Source: Setophaga petechia
Lineage: Eukaryota; Chordata; Aves; Passeriformes; Parulidae
Direction: 5' to 3'
Length of the DNA: 64,000 bases
NCBI GenBank assembly: GCA_024362935.1
Contig: JANCRA010000019.1
Span: 15,574,634-15,638,633 of the forward strand
Shown here in pieces: positions 14,657-27,959 of the stretch (position 1 is the first letter of the stretch; every line of letters starts with the position of its first letter). A program made the position numbers and the translations under genes. Under the pieces are notes generated by a model that was not told where the DNA came from, did no database searches, and saw only the letters and a list, made by a program, of their open reading frames with translations.

Positions 14657-14683
14657 AGGCTATGATAATGAATATCATAGCCT
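14657..14683. repeat. Perfect 11-bp inverted repeat, 5-base loop
   Basis: AGGCTATGATA at 14,657-14,667 is followed by a 5-base spacer and its exact reverse complement at 14,673-14,683. No recognised transposon body flanks it. It could extrude as a short hairpin in DNA or RNA. Confidence 0.9.
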
Positions 14684-17439
14684 GGTAAATTTTTAACAGA
14701 TTTTTATGGACAGAACATTGTACTGGTGATCATTATCTGAAAAAAAAAATAAAAAGCTCTATCTGAGCCTCAGATATGTGGAATGCATTACTTTATAACC
14801 TTAAAAATCCATTTTGTGCTTTCTCATAAGGTATTTCCAGCTGCAGATTCAGATCTGAGTATGGTATCTGACTGAAAATATACATTATAAAAATAATAGT
14901 AATATTTTGTACTGCATACAGTAAACTCCAAATTTTTTTCTTTTGCTGATGTGGTAAAATGTACATTTCAGTTTAGTGGACTTAGAAATATAAAACATAG
15001 GAACAGTGACTATAGAATACTGTATTCCATGACAAAACTAAATTTAGTGGAAAATCCAAGAACACCCGTCTCCAAATCTGTAGGTGTTAGCAAGGAATCT
15101 ATGGTCCAAAAGTTTACATTATTGAAGAGTATTACATTTTCTTACCAAGATATGCATCTAAAGAAACCTACATTTTAACAAAGACTATGAATTTCATCGT
15201 TAGTCAGATAATTTCCTTACTTCAGATAAGCTTGGTTTAAAGCCACATATTGCAGTAATTTGTAGGGCCACTGATAAATTGTCAGTCTGGTTCAGTTATG
15301 TGAATACAGATTTTGTAGCATAAGCCATTCTGCAAAAAGTTTTCTTGACTTTCTGCTGTAAGTCCTATAAATCAGAAAAATTCCCAGGCAGATGTGACCA
15401 TTTCCCAATTTACAGTTAATCAATACATGTTACATTTATTTTCAGTTTGCTTCTTAGAAATCAAATTCCTGAAATAATGTGTTTTTAGTTTAGAACATGA
15501 AATACTGACTGACTGTTTTTAATTATATCATTAACATGAAACAAACATTTTTGCATGTAAGAATCCTATTATTTAGCTTCCATTTCCAGTTGTAAGGCTG
15601 GATATTGCTAAATCAGAATAAGTAGTTTAAAATTGTTAGGCTGAAAATTGGCTTTGGCTTCTGGTGACTTGTTATTCAGACTGGGGAACTCATGGTATTT
15701 TCCATACAGCCTTATCTCCCTGTTTTCTTTTACACAAAAACCAGAGAGAAGGGGAAAATTTTCAGTGTTGGGTTCACACATCTCATCCTAAAAGAGGAGG
15801 CAAGAGGTGCTCCCACACCCCAGCCATGCTCTGCTGTTAAAGTCTAACTAAAAGAGATAAGTTTTGCTTACCAGAAGAATGAAGATATATGCACTGGTCT
15901 AGGAGAGGAATTACAATACTGATCAAGGTGCTCAACTCCCATATACAGAGAATGCAAAGAGCTTCATACTTCATGATAAAATGCCATGTGTGCATGAGGA
16001 AGTATTCAAAATGAGGCAGAAGAAAAAAGTAAATTAACAGTAAAACTTTTGATGTTTTTTTTATTTGCTGAGTATTTCTTCAGACAGCAAGTTCTAAATA
16101 AGTGAAGTTGTAAATTCTTTTAAAGTTAATTTTCAGTCTTTGGGTAAGATAGGCACAATTTCTTTCCCTAAATGTCTATATGTCTATTACTCTATAATCC
16201 ATTAATATATCTTGCCTGACTTCTACCATCACTTCAAAACGGAATAGAACTGCAAAATTTTGCTTTATTTTGCAGTCACATATGAGGGTCACAGCTCATG
16301 TTCTACAGACTAATTTCTTAGTTATTCTTTGGTGGATCCTTTAAAGTAATGTATAGATGTATATATTTCCAGGGCCTTTCGGAACGGGAATATTCTGACT
16401 TCAGGTAAATTTTGATGTCATTTACAGATAACTTGGCACACTTATTCCTTCTTAAAAAAAAATTCAAAACAAAAATTGGAGGTTTTTTTTAAGAATAATA
16501 ACTTGATTACAATTTTGATTACTTTCAAGGTAGGGGAATTTGAAAAGCTCACCAAATATAAAACGAAAGGAATTGTAAAAGTGGATCACTGAAATACTGT
16601 GAAGAGGCAAAATTAACCTCAATTCTCAGTGATGGATTTTAATGCAAGTAGATTCTGCATTATACTTCTTTAAAAAATAAAGTTATTGAAACCTCCTTAT
16701 GTACCACATAAATATTCTTTTTCTTAACTTCCTCTAGATACTGTAAAATCCATGCTTTTTTCAGGCCTTTTTAACTTTAGGAATTGTCAATGCTATGACC
16801 ATTTTAGGTTTGGTTGAATCATTGCACACATAATCCCCTGAACTAAGGATCATTTCAAATTATTATTTTCTAGGTGAAATAGTTTAATTTGCAATAAAAA
16901 GTTCTAAACTACAACTCAGGAAAAAATAAAAAATGGTATAAAATTTTACCTGGAAATTTCTTAGTTAAAATTTGCCTACGCCCTATAGTGCAGGGCAAGG
17001 AAAAGAAAAACGTTGCTTCCTTTCTTCCTGTTTGTCCAGCTCGAAATAGCTGATTGTGATTTCAGCCACACAGACAGATAAAGGCAATGCCTTCACCCTT
17101 TCAGTAGCAGAATGATGGCAAAAAAGTACCAGCTAAGTCTTAGGAAAACATATATTCTTTCTTGTTTAGGACAGCCAATCAGGAATGTTGGAATACTTCC
17201 TGAAAAAGAAAAAGTAAACTCATTTTACCTAAATGCAAAGAATTTCACCTTCCAGTGGGTGATACTTAATGCTGTGATCAACTTCCAGATGCTGTGTCTG
17301 AGGTGATTTTCAGTAATTTCCTTAAATTTTATTTGGTTCTCAGTAGATAAGAATAAAAATATCCTGTCTTTTTCTCTTCCTGTCCCTCTAATTGGCAGAA
17401 TTTCAACCCAAGGCTTTAGATCTCTGACTTTCATTTTTT

Positions 17440-17889
17440 GTGTGTGTGCCAGGAGTAGTTTTTGGCATCTGGCACTTTAATAATAATATTTCCAGCGACC
17501 AGGCATTGGATAGAATCAAAGAATTGGCACTGTATTTTGTAATTTTTGCAGAAGCATTTGATTTGATTGACTCTAGAATCCTGATTAGAGGAGATAATGC
17601 TATGATGCTCTTGAGGATAAGTCACTTAGCTCAGATTCATGACTGTTTAACAAGAAGAGCACACAGATTTGTTGTACAGGGCAAGGAATCTGGCTTGGCT
17701 GAAATGGACTGTGATGTCCGCCAAGACTTAGTCTTCAGACCATGTTTATTGAATTTATTTGTCAATGATTTATTCTTGATTGTATTAAATCTATTTTACA
17801 GCTATATAGATGATGCAATGTTACAATATGGTTCTAATTCATTGGCCACGGTACAGAAGGATTCACATAATTTATGGAGTAAACTTTAA
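17440..17889 (+). pseudogene. Non-LTR retrotransposon reverse transcriptase relic (CR1/L3-like) with an intact 149-codon frame
   Basis: The 149-residue open frame carries the ordered motifs of a LINE reverse transcriptase palm. AEAFDLIDS at residues 37-45 corresponds to the block with the first catalytic Asp (D41). RFVVQGK (76-82) precedes a degenerate GVPQG-like block (VRQ, 93-95). Next come PCLLNLFVNDL (101-111) and the YIDD box (122-125) with the paired catalytic Asp. The spacing suits CR1/L3-clade elements, whose usual blocks are AFD, GVPQGSVLGP, INDL and ADD. Several normally fixed residues have changed (the PQG core is lost), so an active enzyme is unlikely. Downstream, in another frame, DLGI at 18,023-18,034 resembles the next conserved block, which suggests the element continues frameshifted. 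The start codon is arbitrary, since homology begins near residue 20. It is probably an ancient dead copy. The absence of stops over 450 bases is unusual for one. Confidence 0.65.
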
Positions 17890-18240
17890 AAGGAAAGCCT
17901 TTTCTAATGAACAAGAGAACTGCTAGCTATTAATATTTCCAAACAAACCCCAAACACTTTGCAGTCTTTACTCAGTTAAAAAAAAAAGAGAAAGCCCTAC
18001 ACTGAAATACATACTTAAGTAATGACTTAGGGATTGGATCAACACTGTCTAGTTACTCTTGAGCAATTTTGTGCTGAAATGCTGTTAATTAAAAGCAGGT
18101 ATCACATTAAAAGGTAACAAGTCCACAGAATATATTGTACTTAAGCAATAGATGAAGCAAGAAACAAAAAATCTGCAATGTGCTGTCAGAATAATGTTGT
18201 ACAAATTTATAAGAAAGACAAATAGACTGTGATATCGATA
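17890..18240 (+). mobile_element. Probable frameshifted continuation of the LINE relic
   Basis: After the stop at 17,887-17,889, a different frame contains DLGI near 18,023 and an Asn/Ala-containing stretch behind it. This is the order expected downstream of a CR1/L3-type catalytic box. The frame has stops and the similarity fades by about 18.2 kb. An A-rich run at about 17,980 interrupts the segment. The 3' limit cannot be set by eye. Confidence 0.35.
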
Positions 18241-21200
18241 AAAAGCTATGTAGATTTGTTTTATGTTAACGCTGTGGATAGATAAAATCCAATTTCGCTT
18301 TAGGCAAATTTTCAGATTTGTAGCTTGACAGAGTATAAGAACACATCACTGCAGCTTTTATGTGAATAAGTCAACTTACTTCCTCCTCAGTGAGTCTGGA
18401 ACTATGCAAATTTATTTTATGTTTGGAGAGGCCCCTGGTTATATGAAAACAATGTTATTGTTTCTTTTAGATTTTAATTTAATATTCTGGGCCTTGGAGG
18501 GAGAAATCATCATAGACTCATTTACCCTACAGTCAATGTGACAGTATGGGAGGATATGTTTGATGCCTTAGCAGTAAGCATTTTGAACAGGCATCCAAAG
18601 GTGATAAGAACAGAAATAATCTTTGGAAAAATTCACCTGCATCTTAATTGAATATTTAAAATCTTTCTCAAGGTATAACTGAGAATAAATTATGTAATGT
18701 TGTGGTAGAAATTATTTGATTTTATATTTCCTTCTGCCTAATATTACCACATATTCTTGGATAGGAGTAGGGCAAGTTTCTTGCTGTGAAAGTCATTTGA
18801 GATGCAACACAAAGCATTGTACATTAATGAATTTTATTATCTCCTGTGCCATATTTTATGAATGAAAATGTAAAGGTATTTATATATTTCTTTAAAACAG
18901 GTGCTGATTGAGACATTCACTTCATATTGGCATCCTCTGTTGTATATAAAATTTTTAATACTTTATAATTTCATATGGATATTTTAAAAATCAAAGAGTT
19001 TTTATATGCAGTGAATTGATTTTATATGAGGGTATGTGATACTACACATTCCATCTTCAAGGCAGAAATATTTAGATGTGTCTCCTGTCTCTTAGTTTTA
19101 TGTTTCAGGTTTTGGTTTGAGGGATTTTTGCAATTTTTGACCTATGGAGAGATCCCGCTGGATAAATATCTATGCCACGAAAATCTGGTTGTGCTTTGTT
19201 TAATATTTAAAAAGTAAAAGAATTTCCTAAGTCTTGGATGCATGAATTACTGATATCTAAGCCCTCTGTAAGTACTCCAAATGTTGGAATATGCAAATAT
19301 TAAAAAGGATGTAAAATACATTTATTTTGAAAAATAGTCCTCATTCCATTTATCTGTAGACACGGTTATCTCATCAAACTTCAGCCTCAATAAGAACAAA
19401 CAAGAGAGATTTAGCTCCAAATTTCAGTGACGCTTCGATACCTGCAATCAAATAATAAAATTATAAATGAAAATATGTTTCCATGTACACATAAAGTTAA
19501 GAAATGCATAATTTTTTCATAACTCCAAGTGTATTGAAGTCAAGGCTTAGCTTAGACAGTCTCTGTCTATGTTTACAGAGTTACTGTTTGTTCTGCCTTC
19601 CATCCTGTCTTCACCTTGCTTTTAACTTTTATTGTCTTCTCCTTCTTCTGCCATAATTGAGCAAAATTGAGAAAATATGAATTCTGTTCACTGGAATACC
19701 TTATTCAAAACAAGGAACTCCCGTAATAGAAGAACTCTTCTGCCACTGTATGCTAAAAGAAATTAATCCTATCTTGGGAGAATATTGCTGATATTGCTCC
19801 TTGTGCGTCACTAGCCTGTAGTCATATGTATATAAAAGGGTCGTTTGTCTTAAAAGTGTGGGGGGTGGGAATCTAAGCTGGTTTTAAAGCCAGGACTCTG
19901 AGAAAGGTGAGTTCTTGCAGTACTGATACTGACTAATGAAGAAGGAAAATACTGGTGGTCAAGAAAGTTCCTGAGTTTAAGATTAAGCTTCATGGAGTTG
20001 GCCTCAGGGGAAGAGACAAATGTGTTCTTCATTATCTTTTGCCTGACAGTTTAGTTGCCTTAGTCAAGCTAAGGCTAAGGTTAGCAAAACTCTGCTCTTA
20101 AACAATTATATTTTTAGATTTTCAGATTTTTAAGATTGTCTTTTTAAAACTTTCTTTTTATCTATAGATTATATGGTTTCCTTCAAATTCTTTAAATTCT
20201 TGTTGACACAATTGTTAACTTTGCCAGTTACTTTGAAGATCTTTTGAAAAAATTGCTCTTTGAGTGATAATGAAGATAAAGGTACAGGGTGTTTAACCAT
20301 TGGGAACTATCACTTCTGAAGGTAAGCATGAAAAGAAAATCTTCCTCTTAAAAAGCAGATTTTTTCCTTATGAATTCACCTGTCAAAGGCCTCTTGCACA
20401 TGCTGAATTTCTGTTTACTGTAAGCTAGGTTTTTGCATTTACAGGAGACCAGGTTATTGAAACTGGGGGTTTGAGAAGTTTTTTACCAGAAGTGAAAGTA
20501 CTGTGAGCAGGTCAGTTACAGATCTATTTCAACACCTCCTAGGCAAACTAATTTTTCTGTTCAGTTTATACCTTAATTTACATTTTGTGCAGTGAATCAC
20601 TGGGATAACCCTAACATTTGCATGCCATGACTTTTGAATGTTTAAAATAGGAGCCTTCATGTTGAATTGAAAAATGGTTTGTATTAATATAAAATTAGAT
20701 TTAGGAAAATCATTTAATCTATAAATGACATCTGGTATTTACAGCTTTAGAGTCTGATGAAGATAGATGCACTAACTTACATGTTTATAATATTTTGTAA
20801 ATTTGCAAATGCATATTTAAATTGATTGTATCCTTCTCCAATCCTTCAAATGTCACCGGCCCTCTAAGGACCTAGTTCAAAGCTCACTTTCATTAATGGA
20901 AAGACTTACAATCTAAATGGTATACCCTAAAATTAAACAGGGAATAGGAATATTCTAGCTCTGGAATACTACTCTTTCTACTGTTCAAGCATTAGGATAT
21001 TCCTCAGCCTGACTTGGGCCTGTGCCAGCTAGTTTTTGGACTCCTGATCTCAAATTTGGATTTTAGATCAGGAGTCAGCATGAGTGAGTGAAAGTCTTGA
21101 ACAGACACTTTGAAGACAGCCACCTTGTTCTGGAGGATAAAAGAGTTAAGTCATATAAAGTGTGAGACTGAGTCAACTGCCCTTTGAGTCTCTTTCCAGG

Positions 21201-24200
21201 TGCTTACAATGTCTACACAAGCAAGTTTGGGGTGCTGGGTTTCCCTGTGTTCTCACAGCCTTGCACTGCATTGACTTCCCTGCGTAAGGCTGTGCTTGAA
21301 TAGAATGGGTCAGAGGCTCATTTTGATCACAAGAAATTCTTCATCAGAATGTCCCTTCCAGTCCAAATTAGTGTAGAATTCCTAATTAAGAAAGTACACA
21401 ATTACACTACCTCATCCAAGAACAATAACTGGAGGGGGGAGAGTAAAGCCCTGGCTTAAAAAAAATCAACATCTGGGGAACCAGTAGACTCCAGCCCACT
21501 GGAGTCATCTTCTGTGACTTAATGTGGTGGTATTTAGGATCTCAGTGTGAGGCCAATGTGCTGTTGTACTCTAAGATCCAGGGTCAAATTGAATCAGACC
21601 TTTTAAATTTCAAGCGGTACTGTTGAATACCAACACTGGAGTCCATATCCTTTTGACTTGGAAAAACAATATATTTGGAGACAAATATTAAAAATCCCTA
21701 AAAACTCAGGACTTAACTCCACTTCTTTGTATTGTATTTCTTTTTTCTGATTCAACTAGCATCTTAAATGTTTTTTATTTTGACTTACTCAGAAGATTGG
21801 CTTGAATTTTAAAGAAATTTTTAAGCAATAGGAAAGGTAAGGGTCATATAGAAGTTTTCCCTATGCATGTGTATGTGATTGCATATAAAAACTGCTGTGA
21901 AGAAAATTATATATTCTGCAACAAAGTTTTTTTTATTAATTCTTTCTGGTGCATCAGTATTTGTTTCTTCTCTTGATGTTAAATATGTCTGTTTGGAGAA
22001 GCAAGGGAGTATTCATGAGGTTCTTTACCATTGGTTCATACAATTTACGTGAATGGCAGTATTTAATATCTGCAAGTTTAGACAGAATTTGGGCCTTTAA
22101 CATTGTTTTGCATGAATGTAGAATACAATTATTTATCATCTTTTCCTTCCTATCCATATTTTGCTCAGGAGCATACAAAGCCTTTACAGTCTTAGATCTA
22201 CATTGGTCTACAACAGGCTGTACTTCTATTATACATATTTTCTAAAAAAGGTAGTGACAAATATGTAGACTACAAGTTCTGAATAAGCTATAGTTATAGT
22301 CATGAATGAAAGCATATACTCCTGAGGCACTTGTTTGTGTGCCTCTTACACAATATGGAGTCTAACACAGCAATAAGAATTTTGATGGCTATATTATGGC
22401 AAAAGAGTGTTACATGTTTAATGGAACCTTGCCAGAGTGAGAAATAGTCTGAATGCATAAGAATCAACAGAGTCCCTGAGACAACCTTGCTAGAAGGGGA
22501 AAGGATGCATTGTTCCTTCAGTTGTGCTCAGGATTCCCATGGCCAGCATGCTTCCACATGTATTCCTCAAGGATTGTCTTCACTGCTCCAAAGTGAGAGT
22601 ATCCAGGAGAACGAGTTCCTTGCTATGCTTTGCTAATCTTGCTTTGCTAATCTGCAAAGCCAGAAAGAGGGTGCAATAGGGAAAGGTAGCATGTGTTTTA
22701 TCTTGCCAATAACGTGCAGTTAAATATTCTTGCCAATAATGTTCTCTGTACAGTTCTCCAGTGTTTCTGTGAGATTTTTGGACAATTTTTGCCTCTGAAA
22801 TCATGACATCTCCAGACATTTCTGCTTCTCAACTCCTTTGCCAAGGCAAAATAAATCAAAGAATATTAATGTTAAGATTGGGAATATTCATGCAACTTCT
22901 TCATGTTGGGTCATCTAATTTCCCAGTAGTCTCAAGTCTACCTCTATTATCCCTCTTGAGGAAACCAAGGGAAAATAAGTTTTCTAACTTGTGCAAAATC
23001 TAGGTTTTAACAACCATAGTAAAAGAAGGACAAGTTTTGCCCATGAAGTTAATAATCTCTGTAAGACATATAGGAAATGCTGCAGGCATTACATTTTCCC
23101 TTTTCTTCATTTTCATTCCAGTATTTGTGTCTTTATTCAATGGTTCTATTTTGTTTCTCATCTCACTTTTCTCAATTTTTTTTCTCTTTTTTTTATCTTA
23201 TCTTGTCCTATTAGGAACCTGCAGACCACCCTGGCTCTGTTGGGTCTGTTGTTCAGGCACAGAACTTTCAAACTGGTTAAAAATGGACTAAAAATATCAT
23301 CTGTTCCTGGGTAAAATGTGACTGTTAATTCCATATGCATTAAATGAATACTGTTTACATCTGTTTATACCTGGGCACTGCATGACATGACCTTTTGGTT
23401 TTGGTTTCCTGCTACCTCTGACCTTGCTTTTACAAAACCTGCTTCACAACATCTGATTTGAACAAAAATTAAGTTCCTTGTGTAGCAGACTACATTTCAT
23501 GCAGCATAGATGACAATGCTATTGTCTCATTTAAATAATACCTCTCCATAAGATGTTCTCTGAGAAAGCAAGGGGAAAATAAAGTTTTGTCTATAAATTA
23601 TTGGCCAAAGACTGTTTTCTGTATGATATATAGAAGCTGTAAGGAAATGCAATCTATTTGGAATACTTTTGTCAATGTAAACAGATCTTAAGTTCTCTAT
23701 AAAATTTTCAAAAAAATTCTGTAGCAACCCAAAGATACAAAATGTTTTCATGTCACTATTGATAAAAGGATTCTTAAAAAGGAAAAGAAAAGATTTCTCA
23801 ACAAACTGAAAAGAGACCTGAAATCATTATTGTAAATATCACTAACAATCAATTAATGATATCTGAAATAAATGTGCATAAAGGAAAGCAATATAGAAAT
23901 GAAATAAAATACAGCTAATACACCCAAAATAGTAAAATTGTTTTAAGAAGAGCCTTTCTCATTACAGCTGAATGTGATTTTCCAGATAAAGGCATCGTAA
24001 TATGACCCTGTGTGCTGTTCTGTGTGTACAATAAAGCAAGCAAAATTAATCCCTTCCCCTGATGACCTCTAGAAATGAAAACCCATTATAGTAATAATAT
24101 TTGTACTTAGGGCTTGATGTTTTTGTGCTGAATCTGAATGCCATGAAATGATTGTATACAGTGGCTGATGAGGACACATGTACAGATAAATACATAAATA

Positions 24201-27179
24201 ATCCTCTTTATATAGGTGCAAGGTGACTTTTTAGATCTGGTATGGAAACTAGTTGAAGCCTAATAAAACTGGTAATCATTTTCTTTACTGCTTAGGCCTG
24301 AATCTTATTAAGTTGAAAGGTCTATTAGAAATTTTTCCCTTTTTAACATGGAATGTATGTAACTGGATATTGTGCACAATTTTCCTGTTTGTAAAACTTG
24401 AATTAAGCATTGAAATTTCTGCCTAAGTTACTGGTTTTGGCATTTGCCAAAATATATAAGATATCAAATACTACAATACATCTTTGTTACCAGTCTGTGG
24501 TTCGGTTAGCAAACCTCATTTAAAGGGTAAAAGATCTTTTAAAAAACAACATTATTTAGCTTGGAACGGGAATCAATACTCCATATGATATGGTAATGAA
24601 ACACAGACTTTGCAACATATTGACGGACAGTGAGAAAGTGTGTGTGGTGAGGGGAGTGGTTGTATTTGTGTGCATGTTGGAGGGACCACAATAGTATTAA
24701 TAGCCTGTAAAGGAGGTTTCTGACATTTGGTAAACACATGAGCACGACACAGAGCACAATAGGAACTACAGTTCAGAAACAATGATATGTACATTACTCT
24801 GGAACGCCACTAAGTACGTGTAAGCTTTCTTCTGTCAGCATTTGTATTTTCACAGGATGTAGTAGCAAAGCATTGGCTTTGTGGAAAAGGAGGTCTAAAA
24901 AGACGTCCACATATTGTTTTACTATTCTGCTTTACTTTTAATGTTTATGTATCTTTCTGATGTGGGCTGTACATTCAAGGCAGTTCAGTTTTGCACAGTC
25001 TGGCTTTCTATTTGTCTAAGTGGTAATAAATTCCCATTGATCAGGGCTTAGTGGAAATTAGAACACCCTCCATGTGCCTCAGTCAGGGAGGCTGCTCCCA
25101 GCAGACTCTCACTCACATTAAAAGCCCACTGGAATGTTTCAGGATGGTTGGTGCTGCTGCATATTACTTCACAATGTCAATATCAGAAGGTATATTGATT
25201 TGGATAGCTTTCTTTAAATAAAAGAAATTCTTTAGTATTTGAAAATAGTAAAAATGGCCACCAGACCAAAAATAACACTACTTTATTAGGCTGTCCATCA
25301 GTTTGGGAAATTCTTGAATTATTATGCACTGTATTTTTTTTCAAACAATATACTATGTGTTGTGATTTCAGTATATTAATTGTAAATATTTATAATTATA
25401 GACTTCATGTGAAAAAAAAGCTTGAATTTATTAATTGTATTTTATTTCAGATTAAGATTGGGATTATCTTTTAAGTAGTGTGTGTATGTGTTTAAAGAGT
25501 GTGACCTGAGAAAGATACATATACATGCAAGACGTATCAGTCTTCAGACCTGTACTACTCAATGTTGGTCAAGCAGAAGTGGCAGAGAAGATATTGAGAG
25601 GTTTCTTTCTAATGCTGACTTCCATATCAATGTAAGCAGACTGCTAAATAGTGAGAGAGGAGATTGAAAGCAAAAAAGACAGACATTAATTGGAAGGCAA
25701 TATATGCTATGCTAATATCTGCACACATGAAACTCTTCATAATTATTAAATACCTAAGTCAGTTGCTTAGATCCATTTTATAAGGAACTAGCAGTCAAGA
25801 TTCATCTGTATGACATAAAGATTGCCAATAAAGAGTGTGATTTGGCTTAAGAGGTGGTTTCTTTTTTCTAAAGAGGTTAGGAAGGCTGCAACTCAGCTAT
25901 GTATCTAAGTGTGCCGTATGTCAGGATGAATATGTCATCTCTACATCAGTAGTTTATAATCTAATTGTATTTCCAGTATTTTTGCTCAGATTGTTTCCCA
26001 CCACTTCTTCTGGGTTCCATTTTCCTTTGCCTGATCCTTCAGGATCCTTCCTGGTATTTGCTGATCCCTGTATGTATGACTTAGTAGTTGATGAAGACTA
26101 TTGAGGGGATAAAGCTCCTTGGGGTGGCTGAGAATATGTGGCTGCTTTTGCCTGGGCATTCCTCTTCAGCATCTCTCTGAAGCTCTACTACACTGTTTTC
26201 AAATCCTAGTACTACTCTATGTATATAATGCAACTTTCTCTTCTAGCTCAAATTGTGGGTTTTTTTTCAAGAACAGCATCAGTCATGCACAGCCAGTTAA
26301 ATGAACACTTGTATTCAAATAACTTACTGATTATGCAAAACAACTCTGCCTGTTACGATACACATTCAGTGCAGAAAATTGCTGTGCTATTTGGACTGCT
26401 TTTCCCGTCACAATGAAACATACATCTGCTTACAGCTAAAAGTCCAAGGGCCTGATTTAGTAAAAATTAGTGATCCATCAGATTGATGGGCAATCTGCAG
26501 TCTTGGTGCCTTGAAATTTCTTGCATCAGTCACCAGATCATGATTTACTAATAGGGTTTCAGGGCTTGCAAAATAGCACAACTCTAACCACATATTAATA
26601 TTTAATCTGGCATCTTAAGTGCACCTAACAAAAGACCCCAGAGCTGCTGACAGGACCCTACATTGTGAATTTCTTTAAAAGGAATTGAGCATTTCCATAG
26701 TAGTTTCGTGTGGAAATCTGAAACAAGGAGAAATTCATGACTTAAGCCCTGCTCATGAACTTACAAGCTTCTGAATATCTTTTCTTGAAAAACTGTTTAT
26801 AGTCTGAGGGTTTTCTGGAATCTAGCTTCATTAACATATGATAGAACTTCCTTTGGCCATTTCACTGTCCATAGCTCGCTATTGCAGAGAAATTTCAAAA
26901 CTCATTTCTATACCATGTGCAATTAAACAGTCTGTTCTTTTAATGCTTAATCCACTTGGCAACTCTAGAAAGGTACTAAATGAGGCTAAAAATGTATAAG
27001 TCACAAAGACCTCTTTATAGCCATGAAATTTAGTAATTGAATCTGCACAAACTTAGTAAATTAGGCCCTCTGTGTTTTGTATAGCATTTTAAAGTAGCCA
27101 AAATAGGCAAGAAGCTGAATTACATATTGACAATGTTTCTACCATTTCTTCCATTTCATAGTTTAAGTAGAGCAATAGA
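18241..27179. other. AT-rich spacer, no gene recognised
   Basis: Nine kilobases lack a recognisable gene or known repeat by eye. A perfect 12-bp hairpin at 21,039-21,076 is listed separately. The region 24,590-24,770 is mildly GT-rich. Open frames of up to 107 codons (around 23.0-23.3 kb) are compositional: they read through pyrimidine-rich sequence and show no family motif. Confidence 0.5.
21039..21076. repeat. Perfect 12-bp inverted repeat, 14-base loop
   Basis: GACTCCTGATCT (21,039-21,050) and AGATCAGGAGTC (21,065-21,076) are exact reverse complements around a 14-base AT-rich loop. No flanking terminal inverted repeats or target-site duplication were noticed. Confidence 0.92.
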
Positions 27180-27959
27180 GTGATTTAATAAGCAACTTCT
27201 GCTGCTGCTGTCAGATGAATATTCTAATTTCACAAAATGTATATAGTGCGTGTCTAGAAAAACGTTTATTGTTTTCTTCCATTTTCATATGCCATAATTT
27301 ATGAAAGATGTTCCCAACACCACCTGTAATAACAGAATGTTTATTAGTGTGCAAATGAGGGTTATAAATGATGCTGCTTATCTATGGAACAAAACACAAA
27401 AGACAACTTATTAGCAAAAGACAAATTGCTGAGCAAATTTCAATGAGCTGCTATGTTTGTCATGAAAAAAACCTTTTATTTGCACAGATCAATGTTTTTA
27501 TAATCCATTTAAAATAATATACTTGCCACTAGGTGGCTATTTCTGATCAGATCATTTTACCATTTTAATTACATTTTTAATATCCTGGCTGCATAAACAA
27601 AGATAAATTACAAGCCTTGCACAATCTGGCTGCTAGCTCAGGCACAATCTGTAATAATATCAGCTTTTGTTTGTGCCTCCTCTAATTAGATTCTGAAATC
27701 TAGGCTTTATCAATCAATAATTTTAATTTCAGAATTGCCTTTTGATCTTACATTTCGTGTTTGTTTGCAGAAAATGATCAGTAGGACAAAGCTGATAATT
27801 TATGCAGAAACAATCTCTCAGCAGAGTTACAAGCGCATTCCTAGCCATCAACACAACCCGGCAGACTAAGCTTGACACAGGTCTAATTAGCATGCAGATA
27901 TGTGTCGCCTCATTGGCAATTCAAATTGCTTTTTTATAATGTACCTCAAATTGTGCTAC
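27180..27959. promoter_or_regulatory. Motif-dense AT-rich segment, candidate enhancer or conserved non-coding element
   Basis: Three TAATTA homeodomain cores occur at 27,566-27,571, 27,683-27,688 and 27,884-27,889. A FOX-like ATAAACAAA lies at 27,593-27,601, and a CTCF-core-like site lies at 27,525-27,537. The last TAATTA adjoins a GCATGCAGAT stretch that resembles a POU site. The segment directly precedes the CpG-dense block. Clusters like this are typical of developmental enhancers conserved among vertebrates, but conservation cannot be judged from one sequence, and TAATTA is not rare in AT-rich DNA. Confidence 0.35.
27525..27537. promoter_or_regulatory. CTCF-core-like site (GCCACTAGGTGGC)
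   Basis: The 13 bases contain the CCACTAGGTGGC form of the CTCF core and are palindromic apart from the central base, so both strands give a good core match. It lies about 0.5 kb upstream of the CpG-dense block, a common place for an insulator or promoter-proximal CTCF site. The match is to the core only. Confidence 0.4.

Larger units (their letters stand above)
11046..17439. other. AT-rich spacer, no gene recognised
   Basis: Six kilobases of AT-rich sequence hold no recognisable coding region or known mobile element. A tetranucleotide array and a perfect hairpin inside it are listed separately. Open frames of 60-110 codons occur on both strands but lack any motif, and the one at 12,741-13,070 runs through the microsatellite. 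Confidence 0.55.

Noticed and set aside
22991..23314. 107-codon open frame with a hydrophobic stretch, + strand
   Set aside because: The hydrophobic run comes from T-rich sequence near 23.15-23.2 kb and another frame overlaps it fully; no membrane-protein family is recognisable.
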